From positions 107,386 to 171,385 of the forward strand of contig ML769528.1 of the NCBI GenBank assembly GCA_009733575.1: a DNA stretch of 64,000 bases, written 5' to 3'. Under the pieces are notes generated by a model. It had not been told where the DNA came from. It did not search any database and saw nothing but the letters and a program-made list of their open reading frames with translations. Position 1 is the first letter of the stretch, and the number at the start of each line of letters is the position of its first letter. A program made the position numbers and the translations under genes. Below are positions 31,573 through 44,462 of this stretch, piece by piece. The stretch comes from Gymnopus androsaceus JB14. Taxonomy: Eukaryota > Basidiomycota > Agaricomycetes > Agaricales > Omphalotaceae.

Positions 31573-34001
31573 GATGAAGGGCGACTTTCTGCTGTCCCCA
31601 GCAAAGCAGCAAACACTTGCTGCATTTCTCACTGCCCATTATGGGCTCCTTCCACCTGAGCTCCAAGACCTCCATCTTCAACTTGGCAGTTCACTGCAGT
31701 CAGGGGCTTACCTTACTCCTTCTCCCTCTCCAGAATGCACGCAACGCGTCTTCCAGGTAATTTCTTTAATCTTCAGGTCCTTAACTTTTTTCAAGATGCT
31801 AAAGGGTCCTTAGCATCTGTTGCCGCCTTTAAGTTCGCCTCTGCAGCATCCTTCAACCTCTGCAGAGGCCCCGGATGCTTTTGCCGCTAGGATTCGTGAT
31901 TTAGAGGTCAGAGAGCATGCGTTGGATGCCAAGGAAAGTCTGTTGGCTGAAAGGGAGAGACTTCTTGCCTGTAACGTTCCTCCTGGCTCTTCACACCCTG
32001 GCCAAGCCAATGCCAAAGAAGTCAACAATGCCAACAACTTTTCCATTCTAGGCAATTTTAACTGCAAAGGAGTCTACGGCCCTCACTCAGGCCAGGATGT
32101 CTGCAACAGTGAACGCTCCCAGGACTTTGAGCGGGATGCTGCAGGCTTTGAAGCTGAGGAAGGCGTTGACGTTGACGTTGATCTTGACAACTTCGGAGAA
32201 GTGCCAGTAAGAGTTTGATTTTTATTTGGTCTAGTAACAATGTTTAATGTACATTTACTCAGACACGTCCAATCTCCAGAGGATCTGAAGGTTATGAGGC
32301 CAGCATCAGTGAATATGATCCCGAATGTCAGGAGTACGGCTTTCAAGATTGTGATGCCCTTTCTGACTCTCTTTCTGACTCTCTTTGCGAGACTGACCCT
32401 GTTTCTCTTGCCATTGCAGAGCTCCTTGGTCTTGACAATATGTCTTTGGAAAAGGGTCTGGATGACTGGTTTCAGGATCAAGCCGACTTAGGTATTTCCA
32501 AAGTAAGTTCATCTTTCATAGTCTATTGCTTTAACTGACCTTTTTTCAGGAAATTCACGGTTCTTTGAAGAGGTCACACGGTCAGAGGGAAGGAGACGGA
32601 AGTGAAGGAGCGCTGAACAAAGGGGCCCTTCCTCCTGCTACCCGACGCAAATGTGTCCGGAATGGGGAAGTCTTTATTCTAGAAAAAGTACCTGTTCCTT
32701 GTTTCCAATATCATAATGCCAGGGGGGAACAAGAGCAAGAGGAAGATCCTTATTATGAGATTTCTGATACTCCAACTTGGCCTGTAGCTAATGTTCAGAT
32801 TAGTGCTTCCCAGCTCCCATTGGAGATAACAATGGGAGAGGGGACAGACCCAGAATCTCTGGCTTGCCAGACCTGGTTGGAAAGTATGCATCGCATGATC
32901 TTGGGAGCAGACTGGGAGGAAAAAGAATCATTGGCTTCGGACTCCCTGGTCAACCTAGCGCTGAGGTGTTCAAGGATGGAAGTGGTCAACACGGGGACAG
33001 CGTTGCTTCAGATGGTTCTGGAATTGATGTTTACTGCCAAAATTAATTTGTAAGTCTTGTCGATCATGAGTTTCACGATTCTGATATCATTTTTACTAGC
33101 ATCCTCCATAGCAAGGAACTCGTTGATTATTCCTCGAAAGCAAGTCTCCGCCCTATTCTGGCACAGCTCCTAGATAACGACATCAAGTTGTCTGATGCCC
33201 TCAAGTGGCTTAGTGCTGGGTCCCGTTGGGGAAGACCAGCTGCTGCAGGCATGTAGCTTTACTTTACCCTTCATTCCCTGTTGACCTTGAGACAGGATCA
33301 TTTTATCTGCTCATGATTATTGCCTTACGCCCAGAAATGGCAGGACGTCTTCGAAGTCATCGAGTCACGTCGACAACAATTATTGCCCTCTGCAACAAGA
33401 TAAGATCACCCAGTAGTGAAGGTGAGTTCATTTGTTCAATTCTCGACTTGTGCTAACTTGTTCAAGCAACAAAGCATCTGGTTCAACTGCAGCTAGTCCC
33501 TCTGGTGCTCAAGATTTGTCAGACAATTCCTTTGAGATTACCAACTCTTTTTTGCAAGAAAGTCCATAAATATTATAACGTCAAAAGCTTCTTGGATTGT
33601 TGAAATCTTGAGTCCAGTGACCAGTATTTTGACCGTTTTCATAACCGGTGCACTCTGTTCTTTTTTCATGGACGACTTAATCGAAGCTTTTTTAGGACTG
33701 CTATGTGTCTTCCGCGTGACTGCAAGATATGGAGTGCAGACCTTTTTGCATTGTCCAAAGATCCTGATGGAGAAGATCTCTTATCACCTGTATCAGCTGC
33801 TGGAACACATCAGCTATGAGGAATTGCCCTTGCTGGGATGGGATCAGCAAGGGCACTTCCTCAAGAGCTCATATACAGCGAAACAAGAGGGGTACAAATG
33901 GCTGGGCAAATACCCAAGAGATCAATTTGGCATCTTTATCAGCACTGATAACCCCGTGCTTATTCCGATTCATCATTATCACTGCCGTCCTCCGTAATCA
34001 A
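31573..34001 (+). CDS. Hypothetical coiled-coil protein, 3' part frameshifted
   Basis: Start MKGDFLLSPAKQQTLAAF at 31573. Exons join across introns near 31757-31812, 32210-32260, 32503-32550 and 33050-33100. The protein has a helical region rich in E/R/L (RDLEVREHALDAKESLLAER), acidic low-complexity segments, and a helical domain (LVDYSSKASLRPILAQLL, LKWLSAGSRWGRPA). After about 33240 the frame changes at least once (FPVDLETGSFY in one frame, YAQKWQDVFEVIESRR in the next), and two frames compete up to 34000. I do not recognise a named domain. It looks like one of the repeated Agaricomycete hypothetical genes, partly broken. Confidence 0.45.
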
Positions 34002-34322
34002 ACAGATGGGCCGGACACCTTACGGATCTGGCCTGGAGCGGCAGATGATCCGAGTAAAATATTGGCAAGATCGAGGTTTGAAACCTCGACACTTTCAATA
34101 TTAATCTCGTGACATCAGCTTTGGGACAGGGCGCGCTAACACCAACACCATTTGACGATGTATATTATAGCTTTTAGTCTTACTATCCCACCTAACTCCT
34201 AGGTACAAATAAATAATGTATACAAATAAAATTGTTTACAAAAGCTAGCTGCGCCCAGCACAACAGTAAATAGTGAAAATAAACCAAATTGCATTGCAAT
34301 TCCAATAGCAAGATGGTACGAA

Positions 34323-37300
34323 TCACACCCCAAACACATAGTAAACATCACTGAGCGCCTCCGTCAGCCTCTCCTCATGTACCTGTGCTTCCTCCTGCAG
34401 CCAATACCCCTTGCCCTTTGCCTTCTCCTTGAGCCTACTCACCGCCTCCATCCACCAAACGAGCGCCGCGATGATGCTTACCGCACCGTTAGACCCAAAA
34501 ATGAAAATGTCCTCCCATCTCCAGTTACCATCCCGGGAATAGCGGATGTGAAACGATTCGTCGATTTCGTCTAATTCTCCATCTTCCGCTCTGTCCACAG
34601 GCTGCATTGTTCGCCACCAGTTGCTGAACTTAATGGCATGGTTGTTCAAATCAATTTGAGCGTCGAATTTCTTGCGGCCCCGGTTGATCCACATTCCTAC
34701 GGCGACAGGACGGTTCTGCTTGGAAATACCGGATAATCCTAATTTGGTCTTGTACTTTGCTTTCTTCTCCTTCTCGAGCCAAGCCCTAATCAAGGCCATC
34801 CACCTCGAATTGTTCACTCCCACGGTTACAAAGAGCTCCAGAGCCAGCCTGACGTATTCCGGTGTGCCTGTTGGAAGTGCAGGGAAAGTGGTATCGTTGG
34901 AGTTCGAGCTTTGCTTATCCTCCCCCTTGCCCTCGTTCTCCACGTCAGCAGCACTCCCTTCTCTCTCTTGACCTTCCTTCCTTCCCTTGTTTGATTCCCG
35001 CATCTGCCTTCCAGTCAAAGATACCTTTTTTCCCGACCTTGTCGCTCTCACTCCCTCAATTTGACCCTGTGTCCCACGACGTCGTTTAGCAGGCTTGATA
35101 GAGGCGTCTGCGTCCTGTCCCAGCTCATCTCCACCTCTTTTCCTACTTGAGTCATCCACATCCATACACGTATTGGCCTCATTACCAATGCTCATATCAT
35201 CGCAGGCTGCATTACCCAATTCTGTCGACATCTCAGCTGCCCCAGGAGAGAACACGCGTTCTTCGGGCGAAGAAAGGATGGGAGTACGAGGTGGAGACGC
35301 AACAATAGATTCTTTTGGTTCAGTGGTCTGACTGGGAGACACCGAATGCAATTAGATCCCAGAAGACACCGTTAGAGGTGCCGTTCCTCTTTTGCGAGGG
35401 GGAGATAGACCGAAAAGACTATCCGATAATGCTCCAGAAGCAGAAGCGTTGGTATCAGTCGGGTCCACTGTTGGAGTGCGAGTAACGGATTTTGCCCTCG
35501 TAGGCACGGCTTCCTGCTGAGAAGAAGACGAAGTGGAAGTAGGCAAAGGTGCAGATATGAGAGTGGGTTTCCGTCGCGAGGTAGGGATGGGAATGGGAGT
35601 GGGCTTCGGTCGCGATGTCGAAGTATGAGGCTGAGAAGACGCGGGTAGTGCTATAGAAGCCAGTTCAGCTCTCATCTCGGCAGAAACAGTCTCTGGGGCA
35701 GGGACTGCCTGCTTTGCCTGCCCGTTTTGTTTGGCTGAATCCTTTGACCTCAAAGTCCTGGTCCTCTTGTTACGAACCTTCCCTGCTGAGCCCCCAGTAT
35801 CCTTGTCTTTATCGGTGGAAGAGGCCTCCCGGGACTGGTGTGATTTTGCTTTGGCGGATCCCTTGCTACTTTGCTGGGTTGAAGAACCCTTTGATGTTTT
35901 ACCTGTCCCTGTATCGACCGCGTTACTCAACGATTTATCCTTGTCCAAGCGTTCTGAATCTATATCATTACCCACGGATGAGACCTCGGGTGCCTTCACA
36001 GCCTCGAACCCCAGGATATTGAGATGACACCTAGAGACATCATCTGGATCCTTGGTCTCGATAGGTTCGTCCTCTCTTCCTGCGAGTTCTTCAGTAGTCA
36101 AAGCCCAAGCTTTGCAGTCCTTGGGAGCTATTATATACGTTAGAATGAATAAGATAGTCATAATATAGCATAAAATCTACTTACAGAAAACCTTCTGCAG
36201 AAATCCAGCGATTGCTGGCAGCACGTTCTCCTTCCAAGCAGTTCGTTTGATCTTAGAGAATGTCATCTCAGGATGACCCGGGATTGACCCACTAGATGCT
36301 CTAAAAACAATATTATTGAGCGACCTGAAGAAACAAAGAATAAAAACTTACGCCGTAACCATAGGCCTTCCACCCTGTGCTGGTTGAGGTCCTCCTGCTC
36401 ACATTCCACATGGCCAACCAGTGCACTCAGTCACTACATTGCATATGGATTGCATAAAATCAGGTAGATTATCAATACAACTGAGGGAAAAAAGTTGTGC
36501 GTTAGACATATACCAATACAAAACGGAATGCAACTCACATCTGATGATCGCTGGGTTCTTCAGACGGAGGTTCGTTAACGATTCTCTCGTACTCAGCCTT
36601 CGCCCGCCTAGCCTCGTCAATGGCCTTTTGCTCCCACTCATTCTTCTCTTCAAGGGGCAGCGCTTTGAAACCCGAGGTAACGACACTATTTCTGGTAGCT
36701 AGATTGTTCCTTTTGCGCTTGGCAGCAACTTTCACATCCAAATTCTCGATCCAGCATCCGGCGTAGCAGTCGAAGGTCCTGCTGCACCCGTAGCACCCTG
36801 CTGGTCCTTGCCCTTATTTGCTGCCTGACGCTCCTGCTTTGCCTTCATATCGACCTCGTGTTGGGCAAGAAGCTTTGTGACAACTTCAGGATTTTCGCGA
36901 GCCCAGAGATTGGGGCCTGTACTCTTTCTGGGTATGGCCAATCTGACACCGTTAAGAAGTCGAGTGCGCATTTCTATGGCTTGGGTTACTTTCCCCTCAC
37001 CGCTGCGTAGAATTTTGTTAGTAGTCTTGAGATTCTTGCCGTGATAGTTGAGCCAGTGATAGATTTTCTGGATGAAGATGAATGAAGAATAAGAATTAGA
37101 TTGAATTGAAGTCATGACGTAATAGAGTTGCAAGGCGCCTAAGTCATACCTTGCTCAAAGCCTTCCGCCTGTTCGCCTGCTGTTTTCTCACCACAACCTC
37201 GTCCTCATACTCCTTAGTGCCCAGCTCTGGCATCGGGACCTTGGGATCTACAACAGAATCATCTACGGCGTCGTAGAATTCCTTTGTAGGATCCTGTTTG

Positions 37301-37455
37301 TCCCCCAAATTGACCGGAAACCGCTTGATAAATCTTCGAACAGTCTGCAAGATAAAAATTTCCCAGTCTTCTCCACTGGTGTCTTTACCGTACTGATCGG
37401 CAGCCTCTTTCAAAAAATTTAAACGTAACTCGCTGAAACCAGGAGCAGGAGGCAT
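34323..37455 (-). pseudogene. Multi-exon hypothetical with HMG-like segment, inactivated
   Basis: Reading leftwards from MPPAPGFSELRLNFLKEA (37455), exons carry a helical region, then an HMG-box-like stretch (FKALPLEEKNEWEQKA followed by an AEYERI helix), GGPQPAQGGRPMV, a long basic/serine-rich linker, and a conserved C-terminal domain (EYVRLALELFVTVGVN, WLQEEAQVHEERLTEAL). Defects are a one-base frame change near 36770, TGA at 36399-36401 (arginine expected) and TAA at 35352-35354 in an otherwise continuous frame (CAA to TAA would explain it). The gene type appears common in mushrooms, but its role is unknown to me. Without the stops it would be about 900 residues. Confidence 0.5.
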
Positions 37456-37868
37456 TTGCGGTGAGTTTTTGAAGAATTTTTGTGCAATGGAGAATTGACG
37501 AGGTGGTAGATTTTTCGTTTTTTTTGCTCTCGACCTCCCATTTATGCGTCACAGCCCTTTTTTCGCGTCCGGCGCCCTTCAGGCATCATGCACATGCCCA
37601 ATTGCAAATTATCTGTGCCCGATCTAGGCTATACCTTCTTGCAACTTTCTTATGATTTCCTCTTATCTCCTGCCATCATCATCCCAACTCCCACGCCCCA
37701 AACAGTTCGGACACGCGTAGATTGGGGTGACGGTAAAACCAATTCTACTTTAATCTCAGTTGGTTGAACTCCTCTTAGGTTCTTTCACAGATGTTGAGGT
37801 CACCCGCAGTCTTTCTCGAAGTACGTTAGTTTTTTTTCTTCAGGTCCTTTCTAAGCTTTTTCTTTTCA

Positions 37869-38480
37869 GATACAGTCACTGCAAGAACGTTCACAACAGC
37901 GGGCAGTGCTCCTTCCCCAGCTACCTACACGGAGCATGTTGCTCCAGCTGATCCCCGAGCACCCCCTGTTTCTCCCCGCACGCCTACGACTTCCCATGTA
38001 CCTCCCTCTTGGTCTCCCCGTATGCCCAGAACATCCCAATCACCATCCGGCTCTCCCATGAGTACCAGGCAAGCTTCTACGCCCCCTGCATCGCGTTCCC
38101 TGTCATCTGCCTCGTCCATGAGCCCTTCAGGTCTCGGTGAAGCAGTAGACCCAACAATTCCACACCCCCAAGATCTCGTACCGCCTGAGCGGGTCAATGG
38201 TTCGAAATTCTAACGCATTGGAATCTTTGGGAACTGGTATGTTTATCCACTGCTATCGCGGATGTTGTTTAATTGCTGTTATCTAGGCATGTACAAGCTA
38301 AACGATATACCCAGGGTGTATCAGGATCACATCAAAGGAGCTACAGCCGCTGGAGTGAAGCTCGTACAGCGTACAACGACTCGTATTTTGGTCATGCGGG
38401 CGCTCCTTGCCTAACGATCCTTCCAGGTGTGGATGATGATTTGGCGGAATTGGTGTCAGGCATAGACCTTGCGGAGTGAC
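37869..38480 (+). CDS. Proline/serine-rich hypothetical, partial
   Basis: After an intron-like GT...CAG (37819-37868), a low-complexity stretch (APPVSPRTPTTSHVPPSWSP) continues to PERVNG near 38205. A second exon after about 38286 ends in YNDSYFGHAGAPCLTILPG and DLAELVSGIDLAE, stop near 38478. The upstream exon is uncertain and two frames compete in the last exon. The family is unknown. Confidence 0.35.
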
Positions 38481-38947
38481 ATAGTTGTGCCCTCTTCTAG
38501 TATTTTAATCTATTGCTTTATCTGCTGTCTACTACCTGCTGTCCCACTTTCTTCAAACCCCTACGCAATCTACCTAGCCGCATGTGGTTCTGGTACAGCT
38601 ATGACTACTATCATTACTTGACTCTTCCGGATACAATGTATCATCCAAACCCTGTACCGGGACCCTCAGTGCGCACTTAACTTTTTCCGAATTGAACAGG
38701 CCGACATCCCGCAATGACTCTGACCCTTCATGGGCCTCTTGCCTCACGTTTCACGTTTCAAGATTGTAAAAAATATTTGATATTCGTCAAACAAAATTGA
38801 GGGTTGTAAACTAAAGCAAGGATTCTAAACTGCGAGCCTATGTTTTACTTCTGCTGGGGAGACGTAGCTACACACTCGCTAGTTTTGTTGGCTAAGATTC
38901 GGGTCAGCAGGGGAGAACACACGGAAGACATGCATATTTACTTTTCA

Positions 38948-39519
38948 TCAATGATACATTGCCCCAAATTCGTCCTTCAACTGCCTCGCAGTGAAGAGGG
39001 TGTTGTAGGTACCCTGTATGAGGGCAGCAGGCTTTGTGTGCTGCTGAGTGAAACATGAAAGGTTGGAAGTGAGGGCTAATTGTGGGAGATTAGACATATT
39101 ATGGGCAGAACAAAACATTGGAAGCTTACCATGCACTACCAGGCCCGTGTGCTGCTGGCAGAATGCTGCAGACAGAGCAACAATGTGAGGGGAGCTGCGA
39201 CATGGGATTACGAAAAACCAAATGGCAATTGATTCGGCAATACCTTACTGGGTTGTAGGAGGAGAGTCTGCAGGATCCTGAGTAGTTTCGAAGGCAGTAG
39301 TTTCGAAGGCAGTATGCGGAAGCCAAATACGAATGGCTTGTACATCAGCAGGCTCCGAGAGGGATATTCTGGGTGTTAAACCGTCAGGTAAGGCGTAAGA
39401 TATCAAGATAGCTACACATTCAAAAGGTTAGACAAGGGTAAAACTGAATTGGCAGAGTGCTCACAGTCTCCCGGTCGCAGGACGACATGTTGAATCTGGA
39501 GGCTAGAGTTTTGGCTCAT
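38948..39519 (-). CDS. Small multi-exon hypothetical protein
   Basis: Start ATG at 39519 reads MSQNSSLQIQHVVLRPGD. A 50-nt GT-AG intron (about 39415-39465) leads to ILISYALPDGLTPRISL and a Thr-rich linker with TAFETTAFETT duplicated. Two further intron-like gaps lead to a C-terminal exon (ALIQGTYNTLFTARQLKDE) and stop near 38948. No family is recognised. It may be expressed, since all frames stay open. Confidence 0.45.
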
Positions 39520-39726
39520 GGAAGTAGTAGGAGCGAAAAGAGTTACAAAAAGCGAAAATAGCACCGATACACGTGTGTATTGGATAAACTACTGATACAC
39601 GCCCAATAAATTGTTATCTCTCATTGCATAGCCTCCTTCTTGGTCTGGGACCGCAGCTGGCAATTAGCAGCAGCGGGTCCTAGCCGATTCTGTTGCATCC
39701 GAAGGGCTCTGCTGTTAAACGAGACC

Positions 39727-40051
39727 TCACGGCTTTTTTTTGACAATGTTACGCAGCTGCCGGGGGACATTTTCAAAGACAGTTGGAATTGTAGGAGATA
39801 GGAAGTGGTTTCCAATTTGCGCTGGGGCGCAATTGTTCGACATCTCTAGTACAAGTGAGCTAGGCAAGCAAGGCAGGGATATGATGAGCATACTTTTTGC
39901 CAGCGTGAAGGTTGACGCGCTTATGGTCTCCAGAGTGTGTAATGATACTGGGCCGATATTCTTCGAAATCACCGTATAAATGAGCTATGAAGCACGAGAT
40001 GGATATAAAGAGATACATACCTTTTACTGGCGTGGATATTTTCGGGTCCAT
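39727..40051 (-). CDS. Small three-exon hypothetical protein
   Basis: MDPKISTPVK at 40051, an intron of about 36 nt (39985-40020), an exon reading AHLYGDFEEYRPSIITHSG, a second short intron, then NCAPAQIGNHFLSPTIP and stop TGA at 39727-39729. The total is about 85 residues. The introns are very short and the assignment is tentative. Confidence 0.35.
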
Positions 40052-40220
40052 AAGCTCTGGGTTGCGTATTTGGATAAGGATGACTGTGTATTAAAACTGT
40101 TTTTGGGACACAAGATGACATTGTTGAAGGTTGTTTGAAGGAAGAGAGATAAGTAGGCGCTTATGCTAGCCGCCGAAATGAATCAATACACTGACTAAGC
40201 GCTTTTTCATCCTGTCTCTC

Positions 40221-43200
40221 ATGCAGACCGCCAGAAAGTGTCGATGCACTACAAAAAACAATGCTTACACGGAGGAACTGCCCCTGGGCACAAACAACTT
40301 TACATTTGGTCGCTCACAGGAAGTCGTGGTAAAATCAGGTTTACCCAGTACAATTCCCATCTCGCCTCAGAAAGGTAGCAAATCGTGGATCAAAGTCGCG
40401 AATTGGGAACCTGAAGACCGTACGGACTATGCTCTGGACCCTCCAGCCGACATCTCTAGTGATGAGTTGTGGAACACTGAGATATATTCCGATGAAAGGA
40501 TAGAGACTACAGAAGTCCCAGCGACAAAGACTAAGAAGAAGTCACTGCAATCGGTGAGTCTTTGTATCTTACATCACAGCTGTTGATTTAGATGCTGAAC
40601 CATATCTCCTGTTAGTCACGTCCACACTTGCACTGGCGGCTTCACTCCCAAGATGCTTTTTTAGACGAACTCTTATGATTCAACGGAAGAGGCAATTCCC
40701 TTCACTTGGGGGTATGTGGAGAGTGTTGGTCACGAAAAGAGGGGGAGCTGGGGGAACCTCGTTTTTGCTGCAGGGATTGCAATATGGAAGATATGGTGTG
40801 CAAGAGGTGTTGTCTCCGAAGGCATCGGTTTAATCCTCTGCATCGCGTCGAGGTGAGCAATTCCTTCACTAAAGCATAGCTGAGGTTAATTTTGAGTGTT
40901 TTAGGAATGGCGAAATGGTCGCTTTATTTAACGGTTGCTCAAGTCTATAGGTTTGCCAATAGTATTGATGCACCAATCCCTGTCCTGTCCACATCCACGT
41001 CGTTGTCATAATCAGTTTCGTGTTCTACATACGAACGGTATACATGAAGTTGACCTTTCCTTCTGTGGTTGTGAGCGCGGAGCAAACATGCCCGATCACA
41101 TTCAACTCTTGCGCAAGGATATTATCCGTCAAGTGAAGGTAACGGTCGAATCAAGACAGTTGCAACGTTTCGCTATCTGGAGCTGCTGCATCATCTGATG
41201 CTCGCGACCAAAGCTTCCACTTATGATTTTTATCGGGGACTCTGCAAAGTCACCAATGCTTCCGGACTCTCGAAAGATCCCTGGAGGTATTGTGCACTGG
41301 TCCGAATGGTTCTGCAGTGGCAGCATCTGAAACTACTCAAGCGGTGCGGTAGAGGTCATGATCCAAGTGGTGTGGCGGGGACTGCTGACGGAGAATTGGT
41401 AGTGCAATGTCCTTCGTGTCCACACCCAGGTATCAATCTGCCAAAGGGATGGGAGAACGACAAGAAGAATGCTGACCTATACGCGCTACGTGTGGCCATG
41501 GATGCCAACTTCCGGCTGAAAGAGCAGCTTGTCTCTTCGCACTCGAGAGACCCAGGGCTCAACAACGGAAAGGGATACTTTGTACCGCGAGAACCTTATG
41601 AGAAATATGTCCTTTTGTTGGCATCTGAAGAAGACGTATGTGTTCCCCTGACTTTCATAAGTATTATCACTAACATTCTATTGATACAGATAAGTACCTG
41701 TGCCGGGTTTCAGGTGATTATAAAGGCTACTACGTGATTCTCGAAGGGGTTACGGTACATGGGTGTAGGAGCTGTAGGATGCGCGCGAGGTGAAATGTGG
41801 TTGCCAAACGGGGCTGGTAGTCTACAGAAGGGCGAAAGGTAATTGGACATACATTTTATTTCACCATACATCTATCTGAAGCCATTACAGATATGCGAAT
41901 ATGGACTATATGTTTGCGTCAGTTTTCTGTGCTTACATCGGGGTACTTTTGATCATCGTGGGATACAACATTGTCTGCCAAATGGTTTATCAATCTCTTC
42001 GCAAGGATGGAAAACCAATGGCCTCCGGAGCTACGTCCCCCGTCGAATGTGGAGTTCATTCCAGTTATCGGTAAATTCCATGAACCAGCTCACAAAACGA
42101 AGAATCACGAGCAGTATTCCGCTAATTTGATCCAATTCATGGGGATGTCCGATTGGGAGCTCCTGGAACGATTGTGGGGAATCCATAACGTGCTGGGAAA
42201 TGCGACAAAGACCATGGGACCAGGGACTCGGATCAATGTGCTTGAAGCACATTTTGGGTTTCATAATTGGGAAAAGTACATCGGACACGGAGCGACCCTT
42301 TGGCAGAAATACAAGGCTGGGCTTCGAGACCGGAATCGTCAACGCGAAGCACACGAGAGCCTGACGAACTCCCTTCCTGAAGAGCTGGTCAAGAAGTGGG
42401 AGGATTTATTTGACAAATGGGAACATGCACCGCATGCGAAAGACAACATTGCCAACCCGTGGACCACATCTGAAGAGTGTAAGTAATATCTTTGTATTGA
42501 GTGGAAATGACACTTATCAAAGCTGCAGATTTGTTGGAAGCCAAAGTAGAGAAGGAGCTAGCCCTCGAGGATGCGCAGCGTCTGAGAGAGAGCAAACGCG
42601 ACCCCCTGCACCAAACTCATGCTGCGAAGTTCATCAAGTACTCGCTTGACATTGAGGATAACCAGTGAGCATGTCTTAATTATCTGATGACCGCCATTGA
42701 GCGCCAGTTAGGGAGAAACTCATCGAGGATGTTCAAATGTTCAAGAAATCGCTACAGACTACTCGACAATTGTCAGCACTAGTGGATCGTCAAACAATAC
42801 TGACAAGAGGTATCAAAGGAGCCGAGGAGCTTCGGGCGATCTACATGCCAGGCCTGCTCCAGCTGCTGACCAATAAGAAGCTTCCCATATCTCACGATTC
42901 TGATAGTATCCCGGAGGAGGCAAAGGTCTGGCTTCCATCATCATTGACAGCGCAGGAACGGGAGCGTGCTTGCACAGATGGATTATGCGATATGGAGATT
43001 TGTCTACGCAAAGCCCGCTGTTATGACGCTCTTCAGGGGCTTCGGCATACCCTGCATGTAAAAACGCATATGCTGATATTCAAGAATGCCAACATCAGGG
43101 AACAGAGGGATTCCAGTCGTTCTCGCGAAATCATTGATGGCATCCACGAACGTGCTAAAGGATGGGCCAACCGCTATCATAGAAATCATTCTGCCCTTCT

Positions 43201-43906
43201 AGCATTGCTGGGACCAGGTGACTGGGAATCGGAATTGCGACCGCTGCTCAATGGCAACGTACGGAGCTACAGTGATGTGAAGAAGAAGAAGGGACCAGGC
43301 AGGTGGGGGACAAACGAGGAACAGGTGGACCATGAAGACATTTCGATGGACGTGATTGCGGAAGAGGAGGAGGAAGAGATAAATTTGTTGGGAGAGGAAA
43401 GGGATTGGAGGGAAGGGACGGGACAATCGCGGGAGTTGATCTCATGGATATGGCGGACGATGCCAGTCAGTGTTTGCGATAGGGCGAACCACGATAATGA
43501 GTTGTTGCGGGTAGAGTGGGGGAGGAGTCGCGCGCATATGGCGAGAGGCCTGGAGGAGGTTCGATATGCTCAGGAGGATATGCGGCGTACAGTGGAATTC
43601 ATGGAGTGGAGAGCGGAATGGTGGGTGAAACGCGAGACTGGGAGAATTGTGGGGGATGAAGCGCTTCAGGAGGGTTTGAGCACCTACACTCTGAAGCAGG
43701 CTGCAATCCAGAGGGGCTTGAAGGACCATTGTATTGGCATTTGGAAAAAACCGCTTGATAGCAAGGAACACGCGGAGGATGCAGTTGATACGCAACTGCG
43801 TATGATGCTGGGAGTCTCAAGTGTGCTGGATGAAGGAGATGATGAGGATGAGGATGAAGGAGAGATGTATGATGAGGATGAGGGTGAAGACCTTGGCTGG
43901 GCATAG
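40221..43906 (+). pseudogene. KDZ transposase, near full length, inactivated
   Basis: The N-terminal Cys cluster typical of KDZ-associated CxC domains (CGECWSRKEG, CCRDC, VCKRCCLRRHRFNPLHR) is followed by CHNQFRVLHTNGIHEVDLSF, KRCGRGHDPSGVAGTADGEL, CPHPGINLPKGW, GLRYMGVGAVGCARGEMWLP, IPVIGKFHEPAH, the helical region with SDWELLERLW, and KTMGPGTRINVLEAHFGFHN. A long C-terminal exon (42737-43906) ends in an acidic tail. At least six short introns fit. It is broken by TGA at 40676, TAA at 40929, TGA at 41735, a frame change near 41150 and a one-base insertion near 41980 (CAAATGG for CAATGG). KDZ transposases move DNA transposons and in mushrooms are known to occur together with TET/JBP genes. 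Confidence 0.85.
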
Positions 43907-44455
43907 TTTAATTCACATTCTGGACAGTAGTATATGCAATATAATGATTTTCTATGCTTACTGAGGTTAAAAAACTAGGGCACATGAACCGTTTAGTTTA
44001 CTATACAATATCTAATATCTTGGTGAAGTGGTCTAACTGGTCAAATTTGGTACTAAATCTACCTCATTGCTAGTGGTCTCATGTTCGATCCTTGGTCTTG
44101 ACCTCTGGACAATGTTTTTACCAGACCCTGGCCGCCCAGAATGGGTGGCTGGGTCCAGTATTCTCAACGTCGGCGGCTCAGCCCAGATTGTCCCAATCGG
44201 GAAGTGATTACATTAATCTATATCTACTACCAGTAGATAAGACACATTGTAATCACTAATATACGCCGTTGGCCAATTACCCAAGACATTAATCCTCTGT
44301 CGCACAGTATCTCTGAGCAATTGCCCAAGCCGTTTAATCGGGGATTTGGCCTATAACTGAGTGTTTGGGCAATTCCCCTTTGTGATCAGTCCCTGGCTTG
44401 GGCAACAGCCCAAGGTTGATGTGTTTCCCTAGCTGCTATGGCTGCTCTTATCGCT
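43907..44455 (+). repeat. KDZ 3' module with tRNA-like boxes, copy 1
   Basis: TGGTGAAGTGG (44021) fits a pol III A box and GTTCGATCC (44093) a B box, in the order of a tRNA-derived SINE. An inverted repeat (GTGATTAC...GTAATCAC) follows at about 44204-44258, then CAATTGCCCAAG-type motifs. The whole stretch is alignable with 52655-53149 on the other strand, also adjoining a KDZ C-terminus, up to CCCTAGCTGCTATGGCTGCT. It is either the 3' end of the KDZ element or a SINE carried by both. Confidence 0.55.
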
Positions 44456-44462
44456 TGCTTCC

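Noticed and set aside
34672..36027. Plus-strand frames opposite the 34.3-37.5 kb gene
   Set aside because: Shadow frames of the minus-strand gene. No introns or domains of their own.
43004..43904. Minus-strand frames opposite the KDZ C-terminal exon
   Set aside because: His/Pro-rich translations of the complement of the acidic KDZ tail.
44021..44110. True tRNA gene
   Set aside because: A- and B-like boxes are present but no cloverleaf with a proper acceptor stem could be drawn. Better explained as a SINE-like or KDZ-borne repeat.
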